NCBI RefSeq assembly: GCF_002288925.2
Contig: NW_022098050.1
Location: 670,977-734,976, forward strand
Origin: Delphinapterus leucas
Taxonomy: Eukaryota; Chordata; Mammalia; Artiodactyla; Monodontidae
Direction of reading: 5' to 3'
DNA: 64,000 nucleotides
Below are positions 47,931-61,684 of this stretch, piece after piece (positions within the stretch are counted from its first letter, which is position 1; each line of letters begins with the position of its first letter). A program made the translations under genes and the position numbers. The notes under the pieces are model-generated. The model did no database searches. It worked only from the letters and a program-made list of their open reading frames with translations, and had not been told where the DNA came from.

Positions 47931-50667
47931 AATGTTAGTTATTTTTTGTTTTTGCTTTGTTTCGTTGCTCTTATCCACCTAATGAGTTATCTTTTTATTT
48001 ACTTATATGGAAAAATTTGGATTGACAAAATAGTTATTGAAATTTTAAATAATATTAGTAAACTATATATTTGATATTTATATTAAGTATAAGGAATATC
48101 AGTGAACAAATGTATATCAAACAAAAACTTCCAAAAAATAAAGACACTAATACATATGTAGGCACAATTACTTAAATGATAGTCACTTTTTTAACAGAAC
48201 CCATGGAGAACCAGAGAAAATGCACCAGAATCTTTCCAATGTTGCAAGAAGAAACTTTCAAGCCAGAATTCGACATCCAACAAAATTCTCCTTTCAAACT
48301 GAGACACAGCCACATAAACAAACTTGAGACAATTTGTTACTGTGCAACCTGTAATATAAATAAAGCTACAGGAAGTGCTTCAGGTGGAGGGCAAATGACA
48401 CGATAGAAACTGAGAACTACAGAAAGGAATGAAGAGGTCTTGGGGAAACTATTTGCAGAAATATTAAAGGCTACTTTTTTCTATTATTTCATTAAAAGAT
48501 AAATGACTCTTGAAACAAAATGGTAAGTAGAATTATAAATGGCAAAGATCACGTGCAAGATTTATCAAACTGTTTAAGATTTGTTCCTTTAATTTAATGT
48601 GTTAACCCCTTAACCAAAATTATAAGGCAAGTATATATTATAATTAACAAATAACATTTTAATAAAATACTTAAAATGTATGACAAAAAGAGAACAAAGG
48701 AAAGGGGGAATAAATGGATTGTAGTATCATGAAGTTACATTTACACAGAGTGGTAGAATCCTCAGTAGAAGGAGACCAAGGTAAGGAAAGGATTCACATG
48801 CCAGTCCCTAAAGCAATGACTGAACATAATATAAAGTAGCATAAGTAACATTCTGGTAACTACTGCTGAATAACTAATTACCAGTAACATATCACCTATA
48901 ATATACTAATATTTACTTGTTTGTTGTTCACTAGTCTATAGCTCAAGAATGTACTCCACCACACAATCCATACCTGGCACATGTTGGGAACTTGGGAAAC
49001 ACTTAGGCAATCAGTGAAAAAATTTAATTGGAGTCCATTAAACAAACAATGATAGAAAAGCTACACTGCTTGGGTAGATCGTTGACCTAAAATTTATTTT
49101 ATCTTATTGATATAAAGATTGCATTAATTGGCTGGAGGAGGAAAACTAACTGAAAACAAGAACATATTTCAAAAAAAATTTCTTCTCAGCGAAGATGGTT
49201 GGGCGGCAGTGGCCTGTTTGCATTAATGGAAGCAGACAAATTCAAAATACCAAGAAAGCTGGAAGATATTAAACATCTTGTTCAAAGGCACCAGAAACCC
49301 AAGGAAACCAGCGTTTGAAGAAACTGGATCTCAGAAGAGAAGCCCAGAGAGTGAGAGCCATATTTGGTACCCCTTTTTCCTCCAGGGTTTTTAATAATTC
49401 AGAGGAGGTAACTAAGGTGCTAAGTAGGAAGCTTTAGCTGAGAACTTAAGCAGCTGAACAGGGCTTCCAGCAGCCTCACCAGCCCAGCGAACACATTGGG
49501 TTCATGGCCCACCCTGGCAGAGATGATCTGGGAAATAACCTAAGGATTGACTTAGCATCCCTGATGGGCTATATTTTAGTGTCAATATGAACCAGAAATA
49601 GAAAATTCCTCAGAAAACATGACACACAGCTTCAAAAGGAGTGAATTACTGATTGAGATGAGCACTATCCCACTCTGCCTTTCAAAATAAAAAGAAAATG
49701 CTCCCAAGACAAAAATAAAATTATGTAGCGTCTCCAATTATCTCTATAGTATATCACAGAAAATCTGGCAGGCAAAAAAACCCCACAAAAACAAAAACAA
49801 AAACTACATGCAAAATAAAATGGGGGGAAAGGGTTAGGTGTAGGCCTATGATCCATTTTCTCCATTTACTGGGGATGCCTGGGACAGAAAGCTAAGATTT
49901 GGTAACATGCAATTTAGAGTGATAGTCAGATACTACTGCATGCTGATTAGAAGGACTACAATTAAATATACTTATCATAACAAGTTCTGTCAAAGATGTA
50001 GAACAACTGCAACTCATACTGCTAGTAGGATGTAAAATAGTACAATCACACTGCAAGACACTCTGACATGTTCTAGAAAAAATTAAATATACACCTCTCA
50101 TATGTTCCAGCCACCCTTTTCTTTGATGTTTTCTTCCAACCAACTAACAAAGAAACAAAAAGAAAAGTATATGTTCACACAAAGACTTGTGCAAGAATGT
50201 TCATAACAAATAAATGGGGGAACAGCTTGAGTAGAAACAGGAAGGGGAAATTAAATGGTGAACAAGGAAGTTTGGTGAGAGGGGATGGATATTTACATTA
50301 TCTTGATTGTGGTGATGGTTTCAGATAGATATTTCAAAACTTACATTGTTTATTTTAAAGTTGTGCATTTTATTTTAAATCTATTATACCTCAATGAAGC
50401 CATTAAAAATTGTGTGGATGCATCAAAACATGTGCCTAAAGGAAAATTTCTACCATTAATGCAAAAGAGGAGATCCTGAAAATTTAAGGTTTGATAATAT
50501 ACTTCAAAAAATTGGAAAATAAAGTAAGAATATAAATCAAAACCAGAAATGTTACAAAATTAAAGTTATGATCAATAATCAAACTGAAAGAATGGTCAAT
50601 AAAACTAAAGAGTTTTTTTTTTTTAATGGTGAAAACAATTGATGAACCCTGGCAAAACTGATCAAAA

Positions 50668-50816
50668 AGATGAAGGAGGAAGAGAGGGAGGGAATGGGGA
50701 GGGAGAGGAAAAAGAGGAAGAGGCGAAGAACAACTGGAGAAGCAAGAAGGGAGGAATGTGCAGGGAGGAGGAGGAGGAAAAGGAGAAAGAGGAAGAGAGG
50801 AAGATCACAAGGAAGA
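50668..50816 (+). repeat. Polypurine tract, about 150 bases
   Basis: An almost continuous run of A and G (for example gaggaggaggaggaaaagga) with very few pyrimidines. Mirror-repeat-like. It explains the charged frame at 50639-50935. Confidence 0.95.
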
Positions 50817-50852
50817 TAATGACCTCGACAAGGATGACAAGAAAACACACAT

Positions 50853-51009
50853 TTGCAGGGAATTCTACTCAATACTCTGTAATGACCTATATGGGAAAAG
50901 AATCTAAAAAGGAATGGATACATGTTTATGTGTAGCTGATTCACTTTGCTGAACAGCAGAAACTAACACTGTAAATCAACTATACTCCAATAAAAATTAA
51001 TTTAAAAAA
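50853..51009 (+). mobile_element. Cetartiodactyl L1 3' end, 5'-truncated, with TSD
   Basis: gggaattctactcaatactc, gacctatatgggaaaagaat, gctgattcactttgctgaac and ctatactccaataaaaatta with an A-rich tail. TSD aagaaaacacacatt / aagaagacacacatt (one mismatch) at about 50839-50852 and 51010-51023. Found only in unit e. Confidence 0.92.
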
Positions 51010-53128
51010 AAGAAGACACACATTATCAACAACAAGAATGTAGAGGGGATTATCACTATGGATTGTGGCATCACATACATTATACTATAATCAAATTCAT
51101 GCCAATATATTTGAAATTACATGAAATGGTGAAATTACAAAAACGAAAGCACCACTCACAAAAGGGTAAACTGGGAAATCTCAATAATTTTATACTTATT
51201 ACATAAAATGCACCTGGATTGAGAAGTTTCCTACAAATGAATTCCATGCCCTGGTGCCTGAATTCCTGATCTTTTCCATGTATTTGAGAAAGATAACAGC
51301 GATCTTGCACAACCTCTTCCACAGAGTACTAACAGTCAGAACACTCTCAAAATGTCTCATGAGACCCTTTAACCAAACTGATAAAGACCTTATACATTAA
51401 AAATATCAAGTCTTTATGCTTCATGACAAAAGGCAATAAATAAATAAATAAAATGTAAAACTTATGTCTTACAAGCAGAATCCAAAGATATTTCAACTAT
51501 AATAGCCCATGAATAAATGGAGTTTCATCCAAGAACGGATTCTTCTCATTTTGAAATCAAACTACTGTGGCAAACAAAGGAATAAAATCATGTCACTAAC
51601 ACAACAGATACAGAGAGGCCATGTGATGTAATTTACCACTCATTCATGATCGAAAAGAAATATTCAGGAAGTTGCAGCAAATACTATACCTACTAGCAAA
51701 ATATTGAAAACCTCTCCCTGAAATGAGGAATGAGAAAGTAGGCCTACTTAGCAACAGTTCTATTGAATATTTTAGGGAGGTCCTAGCCAGTGCAACAATG
51801 CAAGAAAAAAAGAAAAAGAGGCATAAATATTGGAAAGGATTAAATTAATTTACCTTTATTCACAAATTGCATGCTTCTGTTTCCAGACTAATTACCACAA
51901 AATTTATCTTCCATAATATACTTTAACCTGTAGACTGCTATTGTTAAAAGCAATCTATAGGTAATGTAGTACAAATAATGAGTGAATTTATCAAGATTGA
52001 CGGAAACCATACAGTTAAACATACACCCAGTTTTCTGAGAAAGCAATTTTTAGTAAATCTTCTATACACATTTTAAGAAATGGCACAAAACCCTACAGGA
52101 CAAGGTTACATTTTTTTTAAGGTTTTTTCAACATAATTATCAGATAATCTTTGAGAGTTATTATAACCTCAATTATTGTTGTCATTTTTTTCCTGATATC
52201 ATGGTAATAGACACCCCAGAATATAAAATAAAATTGATGACACATGACATTTAACTCAAGAGAAAAATGAAATGAGCATTCTTTGTGACAAGTTTACATA
52301 TGGCTCCTATTCGTTCATCTCATTTACAAATTACAGATCAGTTTTTTGTTAGAGATCAGCTTTTTTTTAGGTGGATCACAATTACTCTTTCCACAAAACT
52401 TGTTTATATTTTTATTATTGTATATCTTCTTTCAAACGCTTTTCTATTTCTGTCTTTAGCATAACTTCTAATCTTTCCTGTACTACTTTAAAAAGGAAAA
52501 TATTTTAAACTAATCATTAATGATATGCATTCATATATTTCTTTGATTTCCTTTTACTACTTATAAGTTTGGTATGTACTGAGTGTAAAATTTACAAAAA
52601 CGTACATGTATATCTCTTCACAGAAATAACCATGATTAACAGCGAAGTGTGTATATGAACAAATATACAAATAAATAAACACTTACAAATGAAATATACT
52701 TATATGCATGTACACACATGTGAAATAAATTACAATTTACTTTATCTTTTATTAGGAATATGACTTGGACATTTCTTCAAGTTACAAGAACTGTTTAGTT
52801 GTAAATCTATATAACAGTCATGGAAAGAACACAATATAATTTACTTAAAAATAGATTTCTTAATTTTAAAGCATACTTTTATATACACTTGTGAGTAGTT
52901 TTGTTGACTATAGTACTAGAAGGAAAATTACTGTTTAGAAAGGGTAGGAAATTTTTCAAATTTCCTTTAAAATGCCAATTTAATATTCAAAAACCCAGTA
53001 TCATTTTTTCCTCCCTCAATAGTTTGGTATCAAGATAAAAAAGAATACCCTATTATTTATTTAAAATGCAGTAACTATTGAGGATACTCAATATAGTAAT
53101 TAGCCACTTATATTTACTTTGTTTTTAT

Positions 53129-53576
53129 TGTGAGAGACTGAATGTACAAACGGACAATGGCCAGACCATATATAAAAATAGAACTCTCACCCACAGCTCT
53201 GCAGCAACCAGCCCGTGAAGCCAAACCACAGATTCTCCAGCAACTGGCCCAAAACAGTGAGGACCTAATCAATAACGGCCAACTTCCCTAATTTCTGCCC
53301 CTACTCCTAACTTAGGATGAAGAGGAAACCAAGTTATGATTCCCTAAGCAAACAAGTACAATGTCCCACTTCTAGCTAGCCTCTCTCTACCTTCCTCAGG
53401 CCAACAACCTCCAATCAGGGCATACCTGAAGCCTTCCCTTTTCTACACCATAAAGCTTTCCCACTCTCCTGCCTGCCTTTGTGTCTCTGCCAAATACAAA
53501 TAACACTGTCTGACTCCCTTGCTATACAGTAAGCTCTGAATAAAGAGTTTTCTTCCTCGCATTTTGACAGTCTCCA
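53129..53576 (+). mobile_element. Solo ERV LTR, 448 bp, with perfect 5-bp TSD
   Basis: It begins TG (tgtgagagactgaatgtac) and ends CA (gacagtctcca). The 5-bp TSD tttat is exact at 53124-53128 and 53577-53581. The polyadenylation signal AATAAA sits at about 53539 (gctctgaataaagagtttt), followed by a U5-like pyrimidine-rich end. The AT-rich flanks join into the segment seen uninterrupted in units b, d and f. No internal viral sequence is present, so it is a recombined solo LTR. Class not assigned. Confidence 0.9.
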
Positions 53577-56500
53577 TTTATTTCCAGACTTGCTTGATTT
53601 TACTATTCCATTTGTTAAAAAAAGAGTCGATCATTTCATAAATATTTGAAAAATCAAATTATATATTAACCATATATATATACATATATCCTTGTTGCTT
53701 TCATATATATATATAGTCTGTTAGAAATTTATTTCAACGTGTACTATATTTACATAAATCATTTCAGATATAGACTATGTCTGCCAAATTGAATGTTATT
53801 GCATAGTATATAATTATTACAAATATAAAATATTTGCTTTAAGTAGTATGAAACACTTCATTATTATTTATCAAGAGTTTTATTTGTCCTCATACAATTT
53901 CTCATGCATGTCAATATTAGCATTAAATAACAAACCATTTTGATATTGCACATGAAAATTTGTATATCATTTAATTTGTATACAGTATGTGCAGACATTT
54001 GTATATATAAATAAGAAGTAAAAATTGGATATTTTGGCTGTTGTAAAATATTTCTTCACATGAGTTTTTTTTTGGCTTTTTTGTTGCTACTGTTAATCCA
54101 ATAAACTATTTACACAAATGGAAAAATTTGGATTGATAAAATAGCTATTAAAATGCTTAAATATTTTATCATTAAACTACATATTGGACATCTATGTGAA
54201 ATATACAGATATTAGTGACGTGTATGAATGTATACCAGAAAAACACTTCTGAAAAATAAGCCACCAATAATGATGATTTAAATGATGGCTGCATTCTCAA
54301 AAGACTCCTTGGAGAAGTGGCAATAATGGAGCAGCATCTTTCCAATGCTGAAAGAAAAATTAAACTATCAACACAAAATTCTTTATCCACCAAAGTTATC
54401 CTTCCAAGCTAAGGGTGAACTAAGATGCAGACACATAAACAAATGTGAGACAATTTGTCCCTGTCCAAAAATAATACATATCCTATAGGAAGTTCTTCAG
54501 GCTCAATGGAAAAATTACCTAATAGAATCTACAAAAAGGAGAGAAGGGAACTGGATAGGGAAAATATGTGGCTAAATATAAAAGTTTTTTTTCTATTATT
54601 TCTGCTTAAAGAGCTGATTCCTTGAAGTAAGAATGAAATAGTACTTTGGATGTAAAATACATAATTTGCAAAATTAATCTAACTGTAAACTTAAGCTTTG
54701 TACATTTACCTGAATATACAATATATTTAATTTAAGAAAATTAAGGAGCAAAAATAAATTATATACACTGAATTTAAGTTTTTAAATAAGAATATTTAAA
54801 TAAAATGCTTGACAAAAGAGCAAAAAGTAAAGGGAAAATAAATGGATTCATACTATTTTGAGGCTACACATACATTAACTGGTACTATTTTAACTCTAAA
54901 TAGACCAAGATAACTTAAAGATCCACGTGGCAATCCTTTGAGTAACCAGTAAATATGATACAAATAGGTATTCTGGCTATTATTACAGCATAAAAGAGTA
55001 CTACAGAATTTACCTTTTATAATATACTCCATATTTACTTGTCTGTTACCCTTTCGGCTACATTTCAATAATGTACCTTCATATGCATACCTGGCACATG
55101 TAGGAAACTAAAGAAATATTTTGGCAAAAGATTGGATAATTGACTCTAGGAGGAAAAATAATTAAAACTAAAACATATTTCAAAAAATAGCATGTGCAGA
55201 GATGTCTTCTTCCAGTAATGGTAGACTAGCCATTTCTGCCCAACCATCCCACTGAGATAAACTAGGAAAGCTGGTAGATATTAAACATTCTGTTCAAAGG
55301 TACCAAAAACCCAAAGAAGCAAGCATTTGAAGAAACTGAATCTCAGAAGAGAAGCCCAGGAAATGAGAAACAAATTTGGTACCTCTTTCCCCCATAAACC
55401 TTTTGCTGATCCAAAGGAGGTGACTAAGAACATAGGATGCTAAGAAAAAAGTTGCAGCTAATAAGCTAAGCAGCTGATCAGGGCTTCCAGTCCTCTCACC
55501 AACTCAGGGGACACAGACTGGGTTCAAGGCCCACCCTGGCAGAGAGAATCTGGAAAACAACCCAGGGGTGAATTTAACATCCTTAAGTGTCTGTGCTCTA
55601 AATGTCAATATAAACCTGAAACAGAAAACTACTCATAAAACCTGAGACCAAACTTCAAAAGACTCAACCACTGATTGTAATGAGATGAATGTATTTTCTA
55701 AAGTATCTTAAAGAAACACATATCATGTGACTCAACCATTCCATTCCTTGATGTTTATCCAAGAAAAAAATGAACATGTATATGCACGCAAAGAATTGTA
55801 TGAAAACGTTCGTAGCATGAAAAAGAGAGAAGGGCTTGGCTGGATCAGAAGGGGGAAAAATTCGAAGATGCACATGGAAACCCGGGAGGGGGATGAATAT
55901 GTTTATCATCTTAACTGTGGTGATGATTTCACAAATATATAGATATCTCAAAAGTTACATTATTTCAATGTTGTATAGTTCATTTTAAGTCAATTACACC
56001 TAAGAAAAGCTGTTAAAAATGTGTGGAATCTACCAAAATGTGTCTAAAGAAACACTCTAGCATTAAAAGCAAAAGAAGAAACCTTGAAAACTGAAGATCT
56101 AATAATCCACCTCACCTCAAAAACTGGGAACCAAAAAGCTGATTTAAATCAAAAGAATAGATAGTAGATATAAAAGAAAATTAGAATTAGCTAATGAAAT
56201 TCAGAAAAATACAAAGACTGACAAATCCAAAAATTATTTTGGCGGGGAAAATGTTTAAAAATTGTAATTCCTGGCAAGACTGATCACACACAAACAAAGG
56301 GAGACATACATTATCAACACATATAGAATATAAAATGGATCATCACTATAGACACTTGAGACCCTTACATAATATTTGAAGTTATTTGACATGACAAAAT
56401 TCCAGAAAAACACACCTTAACAAAACAAGAAATTTTCAAAATCCTATATGTTTTAATTTAATTGTATCCATAATAAAAACCTTCCTACAAATGATTTCTA

Positions 56501-57273
56501 TGGCCTGATGCCTGATTGTGTGAACTTTTCCATAAAATTCAGAAATAAATAATACCAATATCGCCCATCCCCTCACATGGAATAGAAATGGTAAAAACAC
56601 TAACCAAAATATTTAATGAGATCCTTATAAATTTTACAATAAACTGATAATGACAATATAGGAAAGGAAGATCAATGGTTGATATGCATCATGACAACAT
56701 AAAGAAAAAAATCTTTATGAATCCAAACACACTTAAATTATAATATCCCATGAACAAATTGACTTTAATCCAAAGCTGAATTCTTAAGTGGCTTAACATC
56801 TTAACATCAAATCTCCTTAACAAAAGACAAATAACCATGTCACTTTCACAACAGACACAGAGAAACCATCAGGCAAATTTACCATCCAGTTATGAGTTTT
56901 AGAAAAACTCAGAAAACTATAGCAAATATCATAATTAGTGATATAACATTGAAAAACACAACCTGAGATCTGGATGGAGTCAGGTTTGCCTGTTATTACC
57001 AGTTCTCTCAACATTTTATGGAGGTCATGGGCCAATAATGCAGACAAAAGTTAAAAATGCATAAATAATTGGAAAGAAAGAAATGAACACGTCTTTATTC
57101 ACCAATTGGACATTTGTTTCTAGAATATCTCAAAATAATCTATATGTAATAAACCAGAATTAATAACTGCATCTAGCAATATTGCTGGATTCCATACAGT
57201 TAAATCTAAACAAATTTTTCTAAGAAGAGCAATTCTCACTAAACATTTCATACACATCATAAGAAATGGCATG

Positions 57274-57630
57274 GGACTTCCCTGGTGGCTCAGTGGTTAG
57301 GAATCTGCTTGCCAATGCAGGGGACATGGGTTCGTACAGTGGTCCGGGAAGATCCCACATGCCGTGGAGCGACTAGGCCCATGCGCCACAGCTGCTGAGC
57401 CTGCACTCTGGAGCCCATGAGCCACAACTACTGAGCCCATGTGCCACAACTACTGAAGTCCGCGCGCCTAGAGCCTGTGCTCCGCAACGAGAAGCCACTG
57501 CAATGAGAAGCCCGCACACCGCAGCGAAGAGTAGCCCCGACTTGCTGCAACTAGAGAAAGCCCACGCGCAGCAGCGAAGACCCAACGCAGCCATGAATAA
57601 ATAAAGAAATTAATTAATTAATAATAAAAA
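57274..57630 (+). mobile_element. CHR-type tRNA-Glu SINE, long form
   Basis: Head gggacttccctggtggctc, several cacaactactgagccc-type blocks, gacccaacgcagccatgaa and an AT-rich tail. TSD aagaaatggcatg / aagaagtggcatg at 57261-57273 and 57631-57643. Confidence 0.96.
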
Positions 57631-59098
57631 AAGAAGTGGCATGAAAACCCTATACAACAAGATTACAGTTTTAAGTCTTTTTCTGTATACTGATCACATA
57701 AAAATTGAGAGGATTTTGACCCTGATTACTGTTGTCACTTTTTCTGATATCATGGAAAGAGAAGCCCCTGAATATTAAGTAAACTCTACATTACACCTGA
57801 CATTTAATCCTAGTAGTACAGTAAAAAAAAAGCATTCTTTCTGACACTTTTACTCATAGCCCCCAGTATAATGATTTCACTGATTAATTAGAGATCAGTT
57901 TCTTATAAATCGTTCACATCTAAATTAAATTTTTCTCCATGTAAATTTTCTATATTTTTTCATATTATTTCTTTCCCATCTACCTCTGTTATAATTCTGG
58001 CTTTAAGCATAACTTCTCACTGTACTATACTACTTATAAAAATAAAGTAGATAGTTAAAAAGAATCATCAGTAATATGCTCCATGTGACAATTTATTTTA
58101 TTTTATTGATTACGAGTAAAATATGCACTCAGTGTAAAATTTCCAAAAAACACAGATACATATCCTTTCACAGAAGTAACCATGATTAGCAATGAAGAGT
58201 GTAACTGAACAAACGTACATATAAATATGCATCTATATAAATAATACATTTATATACTTATAAACACATGTGAAATAAATTTTCTTGCTTTTTTATTAAA
58301 ATTATATTCTGGAGATATCTTGTGCAATTATATAAGATCTATCTGATTGGCTGTAAAACCTGCAATGCATTTACAGTATGAATACATTATAGTCTATTAA
58401 AAATACCTGTTTTGCCTTTTTGTAGCCATATTTTTACTCACATCTTTGACGAATTCTGTCAGATACACTCATAGAAAGCCAATTATGGTGGAAAAGGGTA
58501 GGCAAATTTAAAATATTGGTAAAAAATAGCAAATTAACTTCCAAAAACTCAGAACCATTCTATACTCCCTCCAAATTCAGGTATCAATATATTAAAAAGT
58601 TTACATCTTAATTTCCACTAGCTATTAAGCATATTATATACTAATTACCATTAGTATTTATTCTTGTATATATCACATATGAATTCTACTAATACAATTT
58701 TTTAAAGAGTATATCATTTCATAATTATTTGAATATCAAAATCATTACATATGAAGTATGTCTATATATTTGTGTATACATGCATAAACTCTTATTTCTT
58801 TCACTCACATTCTATATACTCCCTGTTACTGAATAGGTTCTGATATATACTCTATTTATATAAATCATTTCACTAATAGAATATTTTCCAAAGTAGAGTT
58901 CTTTGTATATATATATATACATATATATATTTTTAAAGACACCAATTGTACTTGAACATTTGTTACTTTTTTTTTCTAATTAATTAATTTATTTATTTAT
59001 TTTTGGCTGCCTTCTCAACAGAATCCATAGAGAACCAAGATAATGGAGCAGAATCTTTCTGATACCCAAAGAAAATATAAAACTGTTAGTAGAATTCT

Positions 59099-59414
59099 TG
59101 TTTTTTTTTTAGATGTTGGGGGTAGGAGTTTATTAATTAATTTATTTATTTTTGCTGTGTTAGGTCTTCATTTCTGTGCGAGGGCTTTCTCTAGTTGTGG
59201 CAAGCAGGGGCCACTCTTCATCGCGGTGCGCGGGCCTCTCACTGTCGCGGCCTCTCTTGTTGCGGAACACAGGCTCCAGACACGCAGGCTCAGTAGTTGT
59301 GGCTCACGGGCCTAGTTGCTCCCTAGCATGTGGGATCCTCCCAGACCAGGGCTCGAACCTGTGTCCCCTGCATTAGCAGACAGATTCTCAACCACTGCAC
59401 CATCAGGGAAGCCC
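59099..59414 (-). mobile_element. CHR-type SINE, reverse, hybrid long/short body
   Basis: The reverse head is at its right end (ccactgcaccatcagggaag). The left end has the long-form tail (gctgtgttaggtcttcattt, gagggctttctctagttgtg) with the short-form middle (gtgcgcgggcctctcactg). TSD ctgttagtagaattct / ctgtcagtagaattct at 59083-59098 and 59415-59430. Confidence 0.95.
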
Positions 59415-59599
59415 CTGTCAGTAGAATTCTATATCCAGAAAAATTATCTTTCCAAACTGACAGTGAATTAAGACATATCCACATAAACAAATCTGAGTCA
59501 ATTTGCCAGTGGACAACCTGCAATTTACGTTATTACTGTAAGTTCTACAGGAAACGAAAGGAAATGGTTGATGGAAACCGAAAACCACAGAAATGCTTG

Positions 59600-59825
59600 A
59601 AAAGCACTGGATGGAGAACCAATACTGCGCCGCTGCTGGTGGCAGCTGGTAATGTCAGTTGGCTGGAATTTCAGCTTAGGAATTTATGTAGCATCATAAC
59701 TGCTGCATTGTATTGGTTACAAAGATTCACTAAGCTTGGCCCAGAATCCTGGGAGCAGCCATAAAACCCGTCTATTGAAGGAAAGGATGTTAAAGAATGT
59801 GTGGACATGTTTTTAAACTGCCAAA
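59600..59825. repeat. Unassigned sequence in unit f
   Basis: Less AT-rich than its surroundings. tgctgcattgtattggttac, caaagattcactaagcttgg and cagaatcctgggagcagcc recall a common interspersed repeat tail (ggttacaaagcaagtcac), but I cannot name it. Confidence 0.4.
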
Positions 59826-60320
59826 GATAAAATTTCAAGAGAGGACTTTAAATTGAATAATAAAAAGTATTCAATAAAACAAAAGGAGGAACAGAAAAAT
59901 AAAGAGATGGGAAAAATAGAAAACAAATGGCAAGATCATCAACTTTAAAACAAACTATATTAGTAATAATATTAAATTTAAGCAGACCTAATCATCCCAA
60001 TTAGAGTGGAGAGTTTTTCAGACTAGAAAAAAGCCAAGTCCTATTTACTATATGCTGTTAACATGTGAAGTAATTTGAATTTCAAGAGACAGGTTGAAAG
60101 TAATAGTATACAAAATAATATACCATGTAAAATTAAGCATAAGAAAGCTTGACTGGGTATATTAATGCCAAAGTAGACCCCAAGAAACAGAGTATAACTG
60201 GAGATATATAGGGACATTTCATTATGATTAATGAATCCACTTATCAGGAAGACAATAATCCTAATGTTTAGGAGCCTAATTACAAAACTTCAAAGTACAT
60301 GAAACAAAATCTGAGTTTTT
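59826..60320 (+). mobile_element. L1 inter-ORF and endonuclease-region fragment
   Basis: atagaaaacaaatggcaaga, aaatttaagcagacctaatc, taccatgtaaaattaagcat, agggacatttcattatgatt and cttcaaagtacatgaaacaa follow the L1 order from the spacer into the ORF2 endonuclease region. The frame is lost. Confidence 0.82.
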
Positions 60321-61385
60321 TGTAATTTTCAGTTTGCCACTAAAATTCTTAATTTTGTCTCCTGTTTATTTGAACATAGGCATTTTTAATGCACATCTGA
60401 TAGGTCTTTTATCTGGTTAACTTGTGATTCTACTTCTGTTATCTGCTGTTTCTACTGGGTTTTGGTCACGTGTTCTTTTCTCCTACTTATCCTGGCCATT
60501 TTTAATTGTATGCCAAAAACTATATATAAAAATTGTAGAGATAATTCAAATTTAATTTCACTCTGGCTTCGCTACTACCAGCGCTATCACTTCCAGACCT
60601 ATTTATTCCAAACAGAGATTCAAATGATTCAAAGTTTAGCCTGGTAAAGAGTTGGTCATTTTCAGCTTTACTGTTGCTCCCAAACTATAGCCCTCAGTGT
60701 CCCATCCAAACCCAGCAGAATTTACAGCCTCTTATCCTGCTGTCCACCACACATAGACAATGATTAGCAAATCCCCAAATCTGGTTTTCCCTGTGACCTG
60801 GTGAGTTTATTGAAAGTTCTGTTCATTGTTCTACCTCTAAGTAAGCTATCTGAATCTGTATATTCCTCAAGGGGAAAGACAACTGCAAATATTCAACTGA
60901 ATTCTATGGATCTTCACTTTGTAATTTTTCTGGCAGACCACTGCCTTTGTTTGTTCTTCAATCCCTCTCTCCCTCTCTCCCTCCCTCTTTTTCTCTCCAT
61001 CTATCTATCTTCCAGCATTTCAAGTTGCATGGGTAGTCTGATTTACCTAGTCTGCCTTGATCAGACGAGCATCTCCAATATATAAATGAGTACATATTAC
61101 AGGTCTTAGTATGCCACTGACTTTGTTTTTGGCTCAATATTATATTTGTGAGATTCATCCATGTTGATGTACGTAATTTATAGTTCATTTATTTTCAAAT
61201 CATGGGCACTAAGTTTGTTTTTATCATATAGATAGATAAGTGATAGGCAGACTTACTTGGACAGAGATTGTAATTTGTTTGATGAAAGTTTCTTGAAATC
61301 CTTAATACCTATTTTAAGACTTAATATGTGATCAGGTGTCATTAATTTATGCTAATATAACAACATGTATTGAATACATACCTAT
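60321..61385. repeat. Old LINE-like repeat, mostly unassigned
   Basis: About 60.43-60.55 kb (gttttggtcacgtgttcttt, cctggccatttttaattgt) resembles 0.58-0.69 kb of this window. A pyrimidine tract lies at 60960-61006, and 61140-61200 (gtgagattcatccatgttga) looks like an antisense L1 3' piece. The 94-codon frame at 60801-61085 has no recognisable domain. Confidence 0.4.
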
Positions 61386-61684
61386 ATCTTAGCCCTTATC
61401 TTCTCTAATATATCTCCTTATTTTCTTGACTATTTCCACATTAAGCAGTAACCCAATAATGTACCTCCAACAGATGGACCACACTTGGCACATGTTGGGA
61501 ACTGTGGAAATATTTATTGATTCAATCAATTTTAAATCGAGGGAATTTAAGCAAATGATGACGAAAAGGACTGAATCCTCAAGAAGAACGTTTGCCTTGA
61601 AATAATTTGCTTACCTTCTTAATATTACTTGGATTAATTAGCTACAAGAAACAAAACTATTACAAACTAATACATATTTCAAAA

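Larger units (their letters stand above)
42680..49164 (+). repeat. Mosaic unit d (complete)
   Basis: It contains C, D, E, F, G, H, I, A and B in order. About 1.4 kb between E (43890) and F (45340) is longer than in other units and includes an extra L1 ORF1-like piece (44580-44660, 44890-44990). Two minus-strand CHR SINEs are inserted (44677, 47706). The 128-codon frame at 43120-43506 lies across C and D and has no recognisable domain. Confidence 0.85.
49165..55189 (+). repeat. Mosaic unit e (complete)
   Basis: C (gctggaagatattaaacatc), D, E, F, G, H, I, A and B in order. Private insertions are a purine-rich expansion (50.67 kb), an L1 3' end (50.85 kb) and a solo LTR (53.13 kb). Near 51886 a short copy of segment B (taattaccacaaaatttatc) is embedded between G and H, which is out of order. 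Confidence 0.85.
55190..61684 (+). repeat. Mosaic unit f
   Basis: C, then a truncated D joined to E, F, G, H, I, A and B. A CHR SINE lies at the end of G/start of H (57274) and another, reversed, in A (59099). Between A and B, 59.6-61.39 kb carries about 1.8 kb not present in units d and e, including an L1 endonuclease-region piece. Confidence 0.82.

Noticed and set aside
50639..50935. 98-codon highly charged frame
   Set aside because: It is the translation of a polypurine tract.
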